From NCBI GenBank assembly GCA_964475955.1, contig CAYYZY010000009.1, forward strand, positions 1-64,000: a stretch of DNA of 64,000 nt. Reading direction: 5' to 3'. Both the position numbers and the translations under genes were made by a program. The notes below the pieces were generated by a model. The model searched no databases and was not told the DNA's origin. It worked only from the letters and a program-made list of their open reading frames with translations. This stretch comes from DATKZH01 sp964475955 (GTDB lineage: Bacteria; Planctomycetota; Planctomycetia; Pirellulales; Thermoguttaceae). Below are positions 43,198 to 52,653 of the stretch, in pieces. Positions within the stretch are counted from its first letter, which is position 1, and each line of letters starts with the position of its first letter.

Positions 43198-44136
43198 ATG
43201 GGACGATGCGCTCCCTCGAAGCCGCCCAGGGCGTCGCGGGGCTTCACGCTGGTCGAGCTGCTGGTGGTGATCGCGATCATCGGGCTGTTGATCGCGCTTC
43301 TGCTTCCCGCGGTTCAGGCGGCCCGGGAGGCGGCGCGCCGGACGCGGTGCCGCAACAACGTCCGGCAGATCGCGATCGCGCTTCACAACTACCACGACAG
43401 CTACCGGGTGTTGCCTTCGGGGAGCATGTTCGGGGCGGCCATCGGCCCGGTGACGAGCGGGCCCTACGCCTGGGGCTTTTTGGCGCTCATCATGGGCCAA
43501 CTCGAGCAGACGGCCGTCTACGACACCATGGATTTCGGGGCCGACTGCGGCGCGTCGATCCGGCAGCTCCAGGCGGCGGGCCGGCCCGACCCCGGCTCGA
43601 ACCCGGTCTCCGTGTTCATCTGCCCCAGCGATCCGCACGGCTACCAGTCGCTCGTCAGTGGCCCGAGCGGCCCGCTGCCGCACTCGGGCGATTGCGGGCT
43701 GCTGTACCCGGGCGACTACCTCGGCGTGGCGGGCGACGACGAAGAATACCAGCTCCACTACTGCGACGGCATCAGCGACGGCAACGGGGTCTTCTACGAT
43801 CTGAGCGCCACGCGGTTTGCCGACGTGGTCGACGGCACCTCGAATACCCTCATGGTCGGCGAGCGCGGGATTCCCGACGACCTCGGCTGGGGGTGGCCGA
43901 TCTGCGGCGGGACCGAGTGCGAGCACTACATCAGCACCGACCGCGGCCTGAGCCCCCGGGCCAAGCCGCCCGGCGAATACTGGATCAACACCAAGCACTT
44001 CTGGAGCTGGCATCCCGGGGGCACGCATTTCGCGCTGACCGACGGCAGCGTTCAGTTCCTATCCTACGAGATCGACCACAACACCTACCTCGGGCTGTCG
44101 ACGCGCAACGAGGGCGAGGTGGCCGGCGTGCCGTAG
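43198..44136 (+). CDS. DUF1559 protein with prepilin-type N-terminus
   Basis: A 312-residue protein with a type IV prepilin/pseudopilin leader and helix, RGFTLVELLVVIAIIGLLIA, including the glutamate at +5 after the cleavage glycine. The DUF1559 hallmark follows (LLPAVQAAREAARRTRCRNN, IAIALHNYHD) and the C-terminal H-x-G-G-T-HFALTDGSVQFLS box ends the domain. This family is greatly expanded in planctomycetes. Its members are thought to form surface or pseudopilus-like structures, and the function of most is unknown. It is encoded three bases after the lipoprotein gene in one operon. Confidence 0.93.
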   Translation: MGRCAPSKPPRASRGFTLVELLVVIAIIGLLIALLLPAVQAAREAARRTRCRNNVRQIAIALHNYHDSYRVLPSGSMFGAAIGPVTSGPYAWGFLALIMGQLEQTAVYDTMDFGADCGASIRQLQAAGRPDPGSNPVSVFICPSDPHGYQSLVSGPSGPLPHSGDCGLLYPGDYLGVAGDDEEYQLHYCDGISDGNGVFYDLSATRFADVVDGTSNTLMVGERGIPDDLGWGWPICGGTECEHYISTDRGLSPRAKPPGEYWINTKHFWSWHPGGTHFALTDGSVQFLSYEIDHNTYLGLSTRNEGEVAGVP

Positions 44137-44439
44137 GACGCGAACCCGAAGCGCCAGCGAGGGCCAGACCTGTGCTTCGCCTGGCCCGCGCTTCCCCTCG
44201 CTTGCACTTCGGGTTGGTGTGGCTGGCGAGAATCGGGGCGAGGCACGCTGGGAATGGGCTGCACGGAACGCGCCGGCTTCTTCTCTCGTTTCCGCCCGAA
44301 CCGGCGACGCGGTCTCTATTGGGCCCTTGCCGAAGGTCTCAGGATTACAACAATGAGACTTCTTGTGGGGCCGGGAGGCACCCTGCCGTTGGGGGCCCGA
44401 TGCGCCGCGCAAGCCGATTCTGCTGAGGAAGAAGCTGTC
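44137..44439. other. Spacer with a long inverted repeat upstream of the Hsp70 locus
   Basis: About 300 bases. The first third is the inverted repeat 44143-44226. The remainder should hold the promoter of the DUF2760-Hsp70 operon, but no clear boxes were identified. Confidence 0.5.
44143..44226. repeat. Inverted repeat, AACCCGAAGCG family
   Basis: AACCCGAAGCGCCAGCGAGG on the left and CCTCGCTTGCACTTCGGGTT plus GGTGTGGCTGG on the right are near-complementary. A single related arm with the same GGTTGGTGTGGCTGG flank (inverted) is at 56347-56377. Confidence 0.8.
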
Positions 44440-44997
44440 ATGCGACGATTGTGGATCGCGATTCGGGCGTTTTTCGCCACGCTTTTCCGTGGCGAGGTGG
44501 CACGCCAGGTGGACCGGGTCCTCCGCGGCGAGTCGCCGCCGGCTCAGGTTGCCGCCCAACCGGAGGCCAAACCCGCACCGAAGAAGCCGCAGCCCAAGAA
44601 GCCGCCGGAACCGGTGCGCAGCGACGCCCTGACGCTGCTTTCCACCCTTCAGAGGGAGGCTCGCTTCGTCGATTTCATCCAGGAACCCCTTGAAGGCTAC
44701 AGCGACGCCCAGATCGGCGCCGCGGCACGCGATGTGCATCGCGATTGCGCCCAGGTGGTCGAGCGGCTGTTCGCCCTGCGGCCGATCGCCAACGAGGAGG
44801 AGGGGGCGGAGATCGACGTCGCCGCCAATTTCGACGCCGCCCGCTACCGGCTCACGGGCAACGTGACGGGCGAGCCGCCGTTTCGCGGCCGGCTCCGGCA
44901 TCACGGTTGGGAGGCCACGCGCGTCGAACTGCCGTCGTGGTCGGGCACCAAGGCGGCCGCCCGAACGATCGCCCCGGTCGAAGTGGAGCTGCCCTAG
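44440..44997 (+). CDS. DUF2760 family protein
   Basis: A 185-residue protein. It begins with a short hydrophobic/amphipathic helix (MRRLWIAIRAFFATLF), a Pro/Lys-rich linker (KPAPKKPQPKKPPEP), then the DUF2760 domain with LTLLSTLQREARFVDFIQE, YSDAQIGAAARDVHRDCAQV and VDFDAARY-like NFDAARYRLTG. DUF2760 genes are regularly found just upstream of a pair of Hsp70-like genes in bacteria, the arrangement here. ATG at 44440 follows GAGGAAG. It is probably the first gene of the operon running to 49753. The role is unknown; association with the chaperone pair suggests a client or membrane adaptor. Confidence 0.85.
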   Translation: MRRLWIAIRAFFATLFRGEVARQVDRVLRGESPPAQVAAQPEAKPAPKKPQPKKPPEPVRSDALTLLSTLQREARFVDFIQEPLEGYSDAQIGAAARDVHRDCAQVVERLFALRPIANEEEGAEIDVAANFDAARYRLTGNVTGEPPFRGRLRHHGWEATRVELPSWSGTKAAARTIAPVEVELP

Positions 44998-45014
44998 AGC
45001 GAGCAATCAAGCAC

Positions 45015-45061
45015 GTGGGGCACGATTCCCTCGTGCCAGGCACGCTGGAGACGTGCCCCAC
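45015..45061. repeat. Diverged copy of the GTGGGGCACG palindrome
   Basis: Arms GTGGGGCACG...CGTGCC and GGCACG...CGTGCCCCAC, with several internal changes compared with 10212-10268. It lies between the DUF2760 gene and the first Hsp70 gene. Confidence 0.75.
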
Positions 45062-45115
45062 GGCCAAGACGCGACCGTTTTGGCGCTTGCGTCGATCCGT
45101 AGCGGAGAGAAAGGA

Positions 45116-46909
45116 ATGACCGCAAAGTACGTGCTCGGCATTGATCTGGGCACCACGAACAGTGTGTTGGCGTACGCTTCGTTGGAAGAGGACGAACCGC
45201 AGGTGCGGCTTCTGTCGGTGCCGCAGTTGGTGGACGTCGGGGTCGTCGAATCGCGCACGACGCTGCCGTCGTTCGTCTACCTGGCCGCGGAGCACGAAGC
45301 GGCTGCGGGCAGCTTCGATCTCGACTGGGCCCCGGACCGCGCTTTCGCCGTGGGCGAGTTGGCGCGTCGCCAGGCCGCGGAAGTGCCCGACCGCACGGTG
45401 GGGGCGGCCAAGTCGTGGCTGTGCCATAGCCACGTCGACCGGCGCCAGCCCATCCTGCCGTGGAACGCGCCCGAAGAGGTGCCGAAGATCTCGCCGGTCA
45501 CGGCCTCGCAGCGTTACCTGGAACACCTGGTTGGGGCGTGGGAGTCGGCGTTTCCCGACGCCCTGGTGGCCGAGCAGCACGTCGTGCTCACGGTGCCGGC
45601 CTCGTTCGACGCCAGCGCGCAGGAGCTCACCCGCGAAGCCGCGCTGGCCGCCGGCCTGCCCGAAAGCCTCGTCCTGTTGGAGGAGCCGCAGGCGGCCGTC
45701 TACTCGTGGCTGGCCGCGACGGGCGATCGGTGGCGACGAGAGCTTTCGGTGGGCAACACGCTGTTGGTTTGCGACGTGGGTGGCGGCACCACCGACCTCA
45801 GCCTCGTCGCCGTGGCCGAGGAGGAAGGCGGGCTGATCCTCGACCGCATGGCCGTGGGCAACCACCTGCTGGTCGGCGGCGACAACATGGACCTGGCCCT
45901 GGCCCATCAGATGGCGGGCCTCTTCGCAAAGAAGGGCGTCAGCCTCGACCCGTGGCAGTCGGTCGCCCTTTGGCACTCGTGCCGAAACGCCAAGGAGTCG
46001 CTGCTCGCGCCGGAGGGACCCGAAAGGCAGTCGATCTCGGTGCTCGGCCGCGGCAGCAAGCTGATTGGGGGAACGGTTTCCGTCGACGCCGACCGCCAGG
46101 CCGTAAGCCGGCTATTGGTCGACGGCTTCTTTCCCCGCTGCGACCTGGCCGACAGGCCGGCGCGGCGGCGGGCTAGCGGCTTCCGTGAGATCGGGCTGCC
46201 GTTCGAGGCCGATACGGCGGTCACCCGGCACCTGGCCGCGTTCCTGCAAGCCCACGGGCGTGAGGGCCCGGTGTGCCCCAGCCACGTGCTCCTAAACGGC
46301 GGCGTGTTCAAGGCCGAGGCGTTGCGCAGCCGGCTTCTCGAAGTGCTGGGCGACTGGTTCGGGCAGGACTCGGCGCCGCGGCTGCTCTCGGAGACGCACG
46401 ATCTCGACCACGCCGTCGCCCGGGGCGCCGCCTACTACGGCTGGGCCAAGCAGCGGGGCGGCGTGCGCATTCGCGGCGGGGCCGCCCGGGCCTACTACGT
46501 GGGCATCGAGACGGCCGGCCTGGCGGTGCCCGGGGCGCCGCGGCCGCTTCGGGCCCTCTGCGTCGTGCCGATGGGCATGGAGGAAGGCACGGAGATCGAG
46601 GTGTCCAGCGAGGAGATCGGCCTGGTGGTGGGCGAGCCGGCCCAGTTCCGGTTCTTCAACTCCTCCGTCCGAAAACAGGACAAGCCCGGCGACGTGCTTT
46701 CCCGTTGGTCCGAGGGAGAGCTTGTGGAGACCGATCCCATGGAGGCCGAGCTGCCGGCCGACGAGGCGATCGAGGACGCCTACGTGCCGGTCCGCTTCCG
46801 CCCCCGCCTGACCGAGCTGAGCATGCTCGAACTCTGGTGCGTGAGCACCAAGAGTGAGGGCCGCTGGAAGCTGGAATTCAGCGTACGGGAAGAAGGGGAG
46901 GCGGAGTAG
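45116..46909 (+). CDS. Hsp70 family protein (short type)
   Basis: A 597-residue Hsp70 relative. The ATPase domain is intact in motif terms: GIDLGTTNSVLAY (phosphate 1), VCDVGGGTTDLSLV (phosphate 2), and LLNGGVFKAEALRSRL (adenosine region). Compared with DnaK the C-terminal substrate domain is short and the lid helices are missing. Unlike DnaK, LPSFVYL replaces TPSVV. AAGGA lies directly before the ATG at 45116. The second Hsp70 gene starts immediately after its stop, with no spacer. It is likely a specialised chaperone partner of the 947-residue neighbour; substrate unknown. Confidence 0.92.
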   Translation: MTAKYVLGIDLGTTNSVLAYASLEEDEPQVRLLSVPQLVDVGVVESRTTLPSFVYLAAEHEAAAGSFDLDWAPDRAFAVGELARRQAAEVPDRTVGAAKSWLCHSHVDRRQPILPWNAPEEVPKISPVTASQRYLEHLVGAWESAFPDALVAEQHVVLTVPASFDASAQELTREAALAAGLPESLVLLEEPQAAVYSWLAATGDRWRRELSVGNTLLVCDVGGGTTDLSLVAVAEEEGGLILDRMAVGNHLLVGGDNMDLALAHQMAGLFAKKGVSLDPWQSVALWHSCRNAKESLLAPEGPERQSISVLGRGSKLIGGTVSVDADRQAVSRLLVDGFFPRCDLADRPARRRASGFREIGLPFEADTAVTRHLAAFLQAHGREGPVCPSHVLLNGGVFKAEALRSRLLEVLGDWFGQDSAPRLLSETHDLDHAVARGAAYYGWAKQRGGVRIRGGAARAYYVGIETAGLAVPGAPRPLRALCVVPMGMEEGTEIEVSSEEIGLVVGEPAQFRFFNSSVRKQDKPGDVLSRWSEGELVETDPMEAELPADEAIEDAYVPVRFRPRLTELSMLELWCVSTKSEGRWKLEFSVREEGEAE

Positions 46910-49753
46910 TTGGACCGAAGCGCAGCCCCATCCGACGAATCCACGCCCGCCCGCTACGTCGTCGGGTTCGACCTGGGGACGACCAACTCCGCGGTCTCCT
47001 ACGTCGACACCGAGGAGCGGGCGTGGCGCGTGCGCACCTTCCGCGTGCCGCAGTTGGTGGCCCCGGGCCAGGTCGAGGCGCGGGAGACCTTGCCCTCGTT
47101 CCACTACGAGCCGGCGCCGGGCGAGCTGCCGGCCGGCGCCCTGCGCCTCCCCTGGCAAGACGGAGAGGCGGCGCACGCGGTCGGCTTCTTCGCCCGGGAT
47201 CACGGCGCCACGGTGCCGGGGCGGCTGATCGGGTCGGCCAAGTCGTGGCTGTGTCACTCGGGCATCGACCGCACGGCGCCCGTGTTGCCGTGGTACGGGG
47301 CGCCCGACGTGGAGCGGCTCTCGCCGATTGAGGTCAGCGCCCGGTATCTTGAGCACGTGCGCGGCGCGTGGGACGCCCGGTTCCCCGACTACCCGCTTTC
47401 CCAGCAGGACTTCGTGCTCACGCTCCCCGCCTCCTTCGACGAGGTCGCCCGCGAGCTGACCGTGAAGGCGGCGGCCCAGGCGGGGCTCCCGCGCGTGGTG
47501 CTCATCGAGGAGCCCCAGGCCGCGTTTTACGCCTGGATCAACGCGCACGCCGAGGACTGGCAGGACCGGGTCGAGCCGGGCCAGAAGATCCTCGTATGCG
47601 ACGTGGGCGGCGGCACCTCCGACTTCACGCTGATCCGCGTGCGGGCGGGCGAGGGAGGGAAGGTCCGTTTCCACCGGGTCGCCGTGGGCAATCACCTCAT
47701 CCTGGGCGGCGACAACCTCGACCTGGCCCTGGCCCAACACGTCGAAAAGCGCCTGGCCGGCGACGCAGGGCTGGAGGCCCGCCAATGGGCCGTGCTGGTG
47801 CGCAACTGCCGGCACGTCAAAGAGGCGCTCCTTTCGGACGACGGCCCCGAGCGGCTCACCGTCAACGTGCCCGGCGCCGGCTCCAAGCTGATCGGCGGCA
47901 GCCTCCACGCGGAAGTGACGCGGGACGAGGCGGCCGGGCTATTGGTCGACGGCTTCTTCCCCCAGGTGGCGCTCGACGAGCGCCCGCAGGAGCGCCGCTC
48001 GGGGTTCCAGGAGTTCGGTCTTCCCTACGCGCCCGACCCGGCCGTCACGCGCTACGTGGCGGCGTTCCTCACCGCGCACCGGCACGTGGCCCTCGACGAC
48101 AACGAGCCGCCCCGGGGGCACGACCCGGCGCGGCCCGACGTGGTGCTTTTCAACGGCGGGGTGTTCGCATCGACGGTCCTGCGCGAGCGGCTCCTGGCGA
48201 TGTTGCGAAGCTGGTTCCGCACGCCGGACGATCCCGACTGGGAGCCGCTCGTGCTGGAAAACGACCGGCTCGACCTGGCCGTCGCCCGGGGCGCCGCCTA
48301 TTACGGCATGGTCCGCCGCGGCCAGGGCGTGCGGATCGCGGCCGGGCTGGCGCGCACGTACTACATCGGCGTGGAATCGACGGAATCGCAAGCCGAGCCG
48401 GCCATGGCCGTGTGCCTGGCGCCGGCGGGGATCGAGCCGGGGCAGGACGTCGACCTGACCGACCGGGCGCTCGACCTGCTGGTCTCACAGCCGGTGGAGT
48501 TTCCGCTCTATGTTTCCAGCACGCGGCTGACCGACGCCCCGGGCGAGCTGGTGGCCGTCGACCGCGAGCAGATGCGGCCGCTGCCTCCCATCCGCACGGT
48601 GCTCCGCACGCGCAGGCGTCGCGAATCGCAGGCCCTCTCCGTCAACCTCCACGCCCGGCTCACCGAGATCGGCACGCTCGACCTCTGGTGCAGCCAGGTC
48701 GACGGCCCCGGGAGCTGGCGGCTCCAGTTCGACGTGCGCTCCGCCACGCAGACCGACGTGGCCGCCCACGAGACCTTGGGCGAGCGCGAGGGCCTCGTCG
48801 ACGAGGCCACCTGGCAGCGGCTCGCCGGATTGATCCTCGCCACGTTCGGCCCCGAAGGCAAGGAGAAGCCCGAGGGGCTAATGAAGCGCCTCTCACGCGC
48901 CAGCGGCATGAACCGGCGCGACTGGCCCATGTCGCTCTTGCGGCGGATGTGGGAGACGCTGATGGAGGTCGAGCCGGGCCGTCGCCGCAGCGCGGCCCAC
49001 GAGGCCCGGTGGCTGAACCTGCTGGGCTTCGCGCTGCGCCCCGGCTACGGCATGGCGGTCGACGACTGGCGCGTGGCCGAAACCTGGCGCACGCTCCAGG
49101 GCAAGCTCGTACACGCCGCGCCGATGTGCCGCCCCGAGTGGTGGATCCTCTGGCGACGCATCGCCGCAGGGCTCGCCCCCGGTCAGCAGCAGGCGCTGGC
49201 CGACCCGCTGTTGGGGCTGGTGCGCGGGCTGCACCGCCAAATGACCACGGGCAAGGGCGGCGGCGGGTTCAACGTCGGCTCGCATGAATCGGCCGAGGTG
49301 TTCCAACTGCTCGGCTCGCTCGAGCTGTTGCCGGTGAGCGCGAAGATCGAACTCGGCGGGATCCTGCTCGACCTGCTCCCCCGGCGCAAGATCAACCCGG
49401 TGCGCCAGGCCGTCACGTGGGCCGTCGGGCGGATCGGGGCCCGGGTGCCGCTGTACGGGCCGCTGAACACGGTGGTGGGGGCCGACGTGGCCTCGCAGTG
49501 GCTGGCGCGCCTCATGGAGTCGGCCGACGACGATCCGCCCGGCCAACTGGCCGTGATGCAGATCGCCCGTCGCACCGAAGACCGCTATCGCGACGTGCCG
49601 GAGCGGCGGCGCAGCAAGGTCCTCGCCTGGCTCCAGGCGGCCGAGGCGCCCACGCACTTCGTCGAGCTGGTGCGCGACGGCGGCCGGCTCGACGCGGAAG
49701 AGCAGGGCCTCGTCTTCGGCGAAGCGCTCCCCAAGGGGCTGCGCATCCTGTAG
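46910..49753 (+). CDS. Hsp70 family protein with long DUF3731-type C-terminus
   Basis: A 947-residue protein starting with TTG at 46910, the first base after the stop of the first Hsp70 gene. The N-terminal 400 residues are an Hsp70 ATPase domain (GFDLGTTNSAVSY, VCDVGGGTSDFTLI, LFNGGVFASTVLRERL). The C-terminal 330 residues are helical and match DUF3731 in pattern: LMKRLSRASGMNRRDWPM, RWLNLLGFALRPGYGM, GGFNVGSHESAEVFQLLGSL. No other start codon is available near this position without losing the nucleotide loop. It likely works with the shorter Hsp70 and the DUF2760 protein. Motif conservation argues for active ATPases in both. Confidence 0.92.
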   Translation: MDRSAAPSDESTPARYVVGFDLGTTNSAVSYVDTEERAWRVRTFRVPQLVAPGQVEARETLPSFHYEPAPGELPAGALRLPWQDGEAAHAVGFFARDHGATVPGRLIGSAKSWLCHSGIDRTAPVLPWYGAPDVERLSPIEVSARYLEHVRGAWDARFPDYPLSQQDFVLTLPASFDEVARELTVKAAAQAGLPRVVLIEEPQAAFYAWINAHAEDWQDRVEPGQKILVCDVGGGTSDFTLIRVRAGEGGKVRFHRVAVGNHLILGGDNLDLALAQHVEKRLAGDAGLEARQWAVLVRNCRHVKEALLSDDGPERLTVNVPGAGSKLIGGSLHAEVTRDEAAGLLVDGFFPQVALDERPQERRSGFQEFGLPYAPDPAVTRYVAAFLTAHRHVALDDNEPPRGHDPARPDVVLFNGGVFASTVLRERLLAMLRSWFRTPDDPDWEPLVLENDRLDLAVARGAAYYGMVRRGQGVRIAAGLARTYYIGVESTESQAEPAMAVCLAPAGIEPGQDVDLTDRALDLLVSQPVEFPLYVSSTRLTDAPGELVAVDREQMRPLPPIRTVLRTRRRRESQALSVNLHARLTEIGTLDLWCSQVDGPGSWRLQFDVRSATQTDVAAHETLGEREGLVDEATWQRLAGLILATFGPEGKEKPEGLMKRLSRASGMNRRDWPMSLLRRMWETLMEVEPGRRRSAAHEARWLNLLGFALRPGYGMAVDDWRVAETWRTLQGKLVHAAPMCRPEWWILWRRIAAGLAPGQQQALADPLLGLVRGLHRQMTTGKGGGGFNVGSHESAEVFQLLGSLELLPVSAKIELGGILLDLLPRRKINPVRQAVTWAVGRIGARVPLYGPLNTVVGADVASQWLARLMESADDDPPGQLAVMQIARRTEDRYRDVPERRRSKVLAWLQAAEAPTHFVELVRDGGRLDAEEQGLVFGEALPKGLRIL

Positions 49754-49762
49754 GCCGGTGCG

Positions 49763-51295
49763 TTACGTCTTTCGCCCTGTCGGCAGCAGGCTGACGAGCG
49801 TGCCGACGAGCACCTGAACCAAGAGGCCCAGCGGCATGGCCCAGAGGAAGCTGACGCCCTCGGTGCCGGTCTGCGCTTCGATGTAGTGGATCAGCGAGCC
49901 GACCCCCGGCACACCCCGCAGCTCGGCCCAGTAGTTGATCAGCACGACCACCACCAGGCCGAAGGCGGCGCCCACGAGCGTTCCCGGCCCGGTGGCCCAG
50001 CGCACGAACATGGCCATGAAGAAGAGGCCGAACAAGGGCGCGGTCAACAGGTTGACGACCTTGAAGGCCACTTCGAGCAGGTTCCCCTGGACCATCCCCA
50101 CGCCGGAGCTGAGCGCGACGACGACCACGCCCACCACGACCGACACGTACTTGGCCAGGCGCACGTGGTCGGTCTCCGACGCGGCGCCGCGACGGAAGCG
50201 GTCGATGAAGTCGACGGTGATCACCGAGCACGAGGAGTTGACGCCCGAGGAAAGGCTCGACATGGCCGCGGCCAGCAGCCCCGCCACGATCAGGCCGCTC
50301 AGGCCCATGGGCATCCCCTTCCCGATGAAGCGGGGGAACAACTCGTCGGCGTCTTCCAGCAGCGTCTGGCCCGGCGGGAGCACGGGCGGATTCGCGGAGA
50401 AGTAGGCCCAAATGGCCAGCCCCACCGACATCATCACCAGGGTCACCACGGTGTTGGCCGCCAGCGAGATGCCGAGCACGTTGCGCGCGGTTTTGACGTC
50501 GCGGGTGGCCAAATACCGCTGGATGGCGATCTGGTCGGACCCGCAGGTGCAGACGTACCATGTGAACGTGGCCAGGAAGCCGCCGAAGAACGTGATCCGC
50601 GCGCCCGGCTTGTACCCCCACACGGGCTCGGGCCAGTGGCTCAGCCAGTGGGTGGGCCACCACGCCGACACGCCGCCCAGGTAGACCGTGACCAGAATGA
50701 GCGAGAGGATGGCCCCGCCGAGGAGGATCATGGTCTGCACGGCGTCGGTCAGCACCACGGCCCGCAGCCCGCCCATCGACGTGTAGACTACGGTGATCGC
50801 CCCCAGCACGACGCACACGTAGGGCGTGGCCGCGTCGGGCCATCCCATCAGCGGCACGAGGACCGTGTCGGCCGTGGCGAAGATGATCACGCCCATCCAC
50901 CCCAGCCGAAGCGCGAGGAACAGGAAGGAGCCGAGAAGGCGCACGCCCGTGCCCAGCGGTTGGAGGATTTCGTACGCGCTGGTCACGTTCAGCTTCATGA
51001 TGTACGGGATCATCCCCCAGCCGGCGACCAGGTAGATGAACGGGTACGCCGCGACCGCGCCCAGCATGAACAGCGGCCCGTACTTGATCATCTCCCCCGG
51101 CCAGGCCAGGTAGGAGATCGTGCTCAAGAGGCTCGCGAACAGGGAGAGGCCCACGCCGAAGGGCTTCATCTTGCGGCCGCCGAGCAGGTAGTCTTCCGTG
51201 GTCGCCGTGCGCCGTGAGTAGTACCAGCCGACGGCGAGCATTCCGACGGCGTAGACGACGATGACCAGCCAGTCCAGCCAGTTGAGATGGGTCAT
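49763..51295 (-). CDS. Sodium/solute symporter family (SSS) transporter
   Basis: A 510-residue protein with about 13 transmembrane segments. Family features: DWLVIVVYAVGMLAVGWYYS at the start, the TTEDYLLGGRKM block that follows the first helix, LSLFASLLSTISYLAWPGEM, YTSMGGLRAVVLTDAVQ, and GLIVAGLLAAAMSSLSSGVN (the sodium-site serines). It imports a small solute, perhaps a sugar, with sodium. ATG at 51295 is chosen; a longer frame from 51418 is unlikely. It is convergent with the Hsp70 operon. A neighbouring Gfo/Idh dehydrogenase and SDR on the other strand suggest sugar or inositol use, but the substrate is not readable from sequence. Confidence 0.93.
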   Translation of the reverse strand: MTHLNWLDWLVIVVYAVGMLAVGWYYSRRTATTEDYLLGGRKMKPFGVGLSLFASLLSTISYLAWPGEMIKYGPLFMLGAVAAYPFIYLVAGWGMIPYIMKLNVTSAYEILQPLGTGVRLLGSFLFLALRLGWMGVIIFATADTVLVPLMGWPDAATPYVCVVLGAITVVYTSMGGLRAVVLTDAVQTMILLGGAILSLILVTVYLGGVSAWWPTHWLSHWPEPVWGYKPGARITFFGGFLATFTWYVCTCGSDQIAIQRYLATRDVKTARNVLGISLAANTVVTLVMMSVGLAIWAYFSANPPVLPPGQTLLEDADELFPRFIGKGMPMGLSGLIVAGLLAAAMSSLSSGVNSSCSVITVDFIDRFRRGAASETDHVRLAKYVSVVVGVVVVALSSGVGMVQGNLLEVAFKVVNLLTAPLFGLFFMAMFVRWATGPGTLVGAAFGLVVVVLINYWAELRGVPGVGSLIHYIEAQTGTEGVSFLWAMPLGLLVQVLVGTLVSLLPTGRKT

Positions 51296-51624
51296 GTGCG
51301 ATCCCGCATGGAGATTGCCCCTCCCGGTGGTATTGTTTCCCCGCCCATCAAAATCGAGAAGGGCCGCGGCGTCAACCCCCGGTTTGGTGAGGGGCGTGAG
51401 GGGGTGACGGGGTGACAAGGTGAAGGGGTGACAAAGTCCTCGGAGCCGCGCGGCGCACGTTTACCCGCACGCCGCAGGCGTGTGTCTGCATCCCCAGAAG
51501 TCGTCATCGTGTCACTCGGTCACTTCGCCGCGTCAGCCCTGGAGAATCCCGCGAGCAGGTGCTACCATAGGTCCGCAACCGGGAAGACGCGGGGCGAAGC
51601 GGCAAGCGAGGGGAAATCGGCGGC
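51296..51624. other. Divergent spacer with GGGGTGAC repeats
   Basis: About 330 bases between the divergent symporter and Gfo/Idh genes. A run of GGGGTGAC/AGGTGA units (51399-51434) is opposed by GTCATCGTGTCACTCGGTCAC (51503-51523), an imperfect inverted repeat. Nothing else is recognised. Confidence 0.5.
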
Positions 51625-52632
51625 ATGCCCGACACCAAGGACGTTCTCATCATCGGCGTCGGCTCGATCGGCGAGCGGCACCTGCGGTGTTTCCAGGCGA
51701 CGGGGCGTGCGCGGCTTGCGGTGTGCGAGACCAACTCCGATCTGCGGCGGCGCGTGGCCGAGCAGTACGGCGTCGCCCGCGCGTACGGCCGTCTCGAGGA
51801 AGCCCTGGCCGAGCCGTTCGACGCGGCCGTGATCGCCACGCCCGCCCCGCTCCACGTGCCGATGGCGATCCGGCTCGCGCAGGCCGGGCTGCACCTGCTG
51901 GTGGAAAAACCGCTGAGCACGGGCCTCGATCGGCTCGACCAGCTCGAGCAGGAGATCGCCTCGCGCCGGCTGGTGGCCGCGGTCGCCTACGTGCTGCGTT
52001 TCCATCCGGCCTTGCGCGCGATGAAGGAGGCGATCGATTCGGGCCGCTTCGGCGAGCCGGTGCAGCTCGTCTCGGTCGCGGGGCAGCACTTTCCCACGTA
52101 TCGGCCGGCCTACCGGGAGATCTACTACACCGACCACGCGACCGGCGGCGGCGCCATCCAGGACGCGCTGACGCACGTGGTCAACGCCGGGCAGTGGCTC
52201 GCCGGCCCCGTCGACGCGCTGGTCGCCGACGCCGCCCGCCAGGTGCTCGAAGGCGTGGAGGTGGAGGATACCGTGGGCCTGCTGGCGCGCCACGGGCGCG
52301 TGTTGGCGACGTACTGCCTGAACCAGCACCAGGCGCCGAACGAGTGGACGCTGACGGTCGTCTGCCGTGGCGCGACCGCGCGCTTCGAGCTGCACGCCCA
52401 TCGCTGGCGGTGGATGACCGAGCCCGACGGCCCCTGGCACGAGGCGGCGTTCGGCCCGCTGGAGCGCGACGCGATGTTCGTCGCCCAGGCCCGGGCGTTC
52501 CTCGACGCCATCGACCGCCGAGCTCGGCCCATGTGCACGCTCGGAGAAGCCATCGCCACCCTCCGCGTCAACCTCGCCGCGCTGGCCTCGGTGCGAGAAC
52601 GTCGCTGGCAGACGATTCCGCAACAGGAATGA
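51625..52632 (+). CDS. Cytoplasmic Gfo/Idh/MocA family dehydrogenase
   Basis: A 335-residue protein without a signal sequence. The nucleotide loop is VLIIGVGSIGERHLRCF, and the catalytic motif is canonical: LHLLVEKPLST with the lysine present, unlike the two exported family members in this window. The dinucleotide domain is followed by the sheet domain with YYTDHATGGGAIQDALTHVV. Likely an NAD(P)-dependent sugar or inositol dehydrogenase. It is followed after about 200 bases (repeat) by an SDR on the same strand, and is divergent from the sodium symporter. The three may form a catabolic set, which is inferred. Confidence 0.9.
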   Translation: MPDTKDVLIIGVGSIGERHLRCFQATGRARLAVCETNSDLRRRVAEQYGVARAYGRLEEALAEPFDAAVIATPAPLHVPMAIRLAQAGLHLLVEKPLSTGLDRLDQLEQEIASRRLVAAVAYVLRFHPALRAMKEAIDSGRFGEPVQLVSVAGQHFPTYRPAYREIYYTDHATGGGAIQDALTHVVNAGQWLAGPVDALVADAARQVLEGVEVEDTVGLLARHGRVLATYCLNQHQAPNEWTLTVVCRGATARFELHAHRWRWMTEPDGPWHEAAFGPLERDAMFVAQARAFLDAIDRRARPMCTLGEAIATLRVNLAALASVRERRWQTIPQQE

Positions 52633-52653
52633 TCTGGCAGAGAAGGGAGGCCT

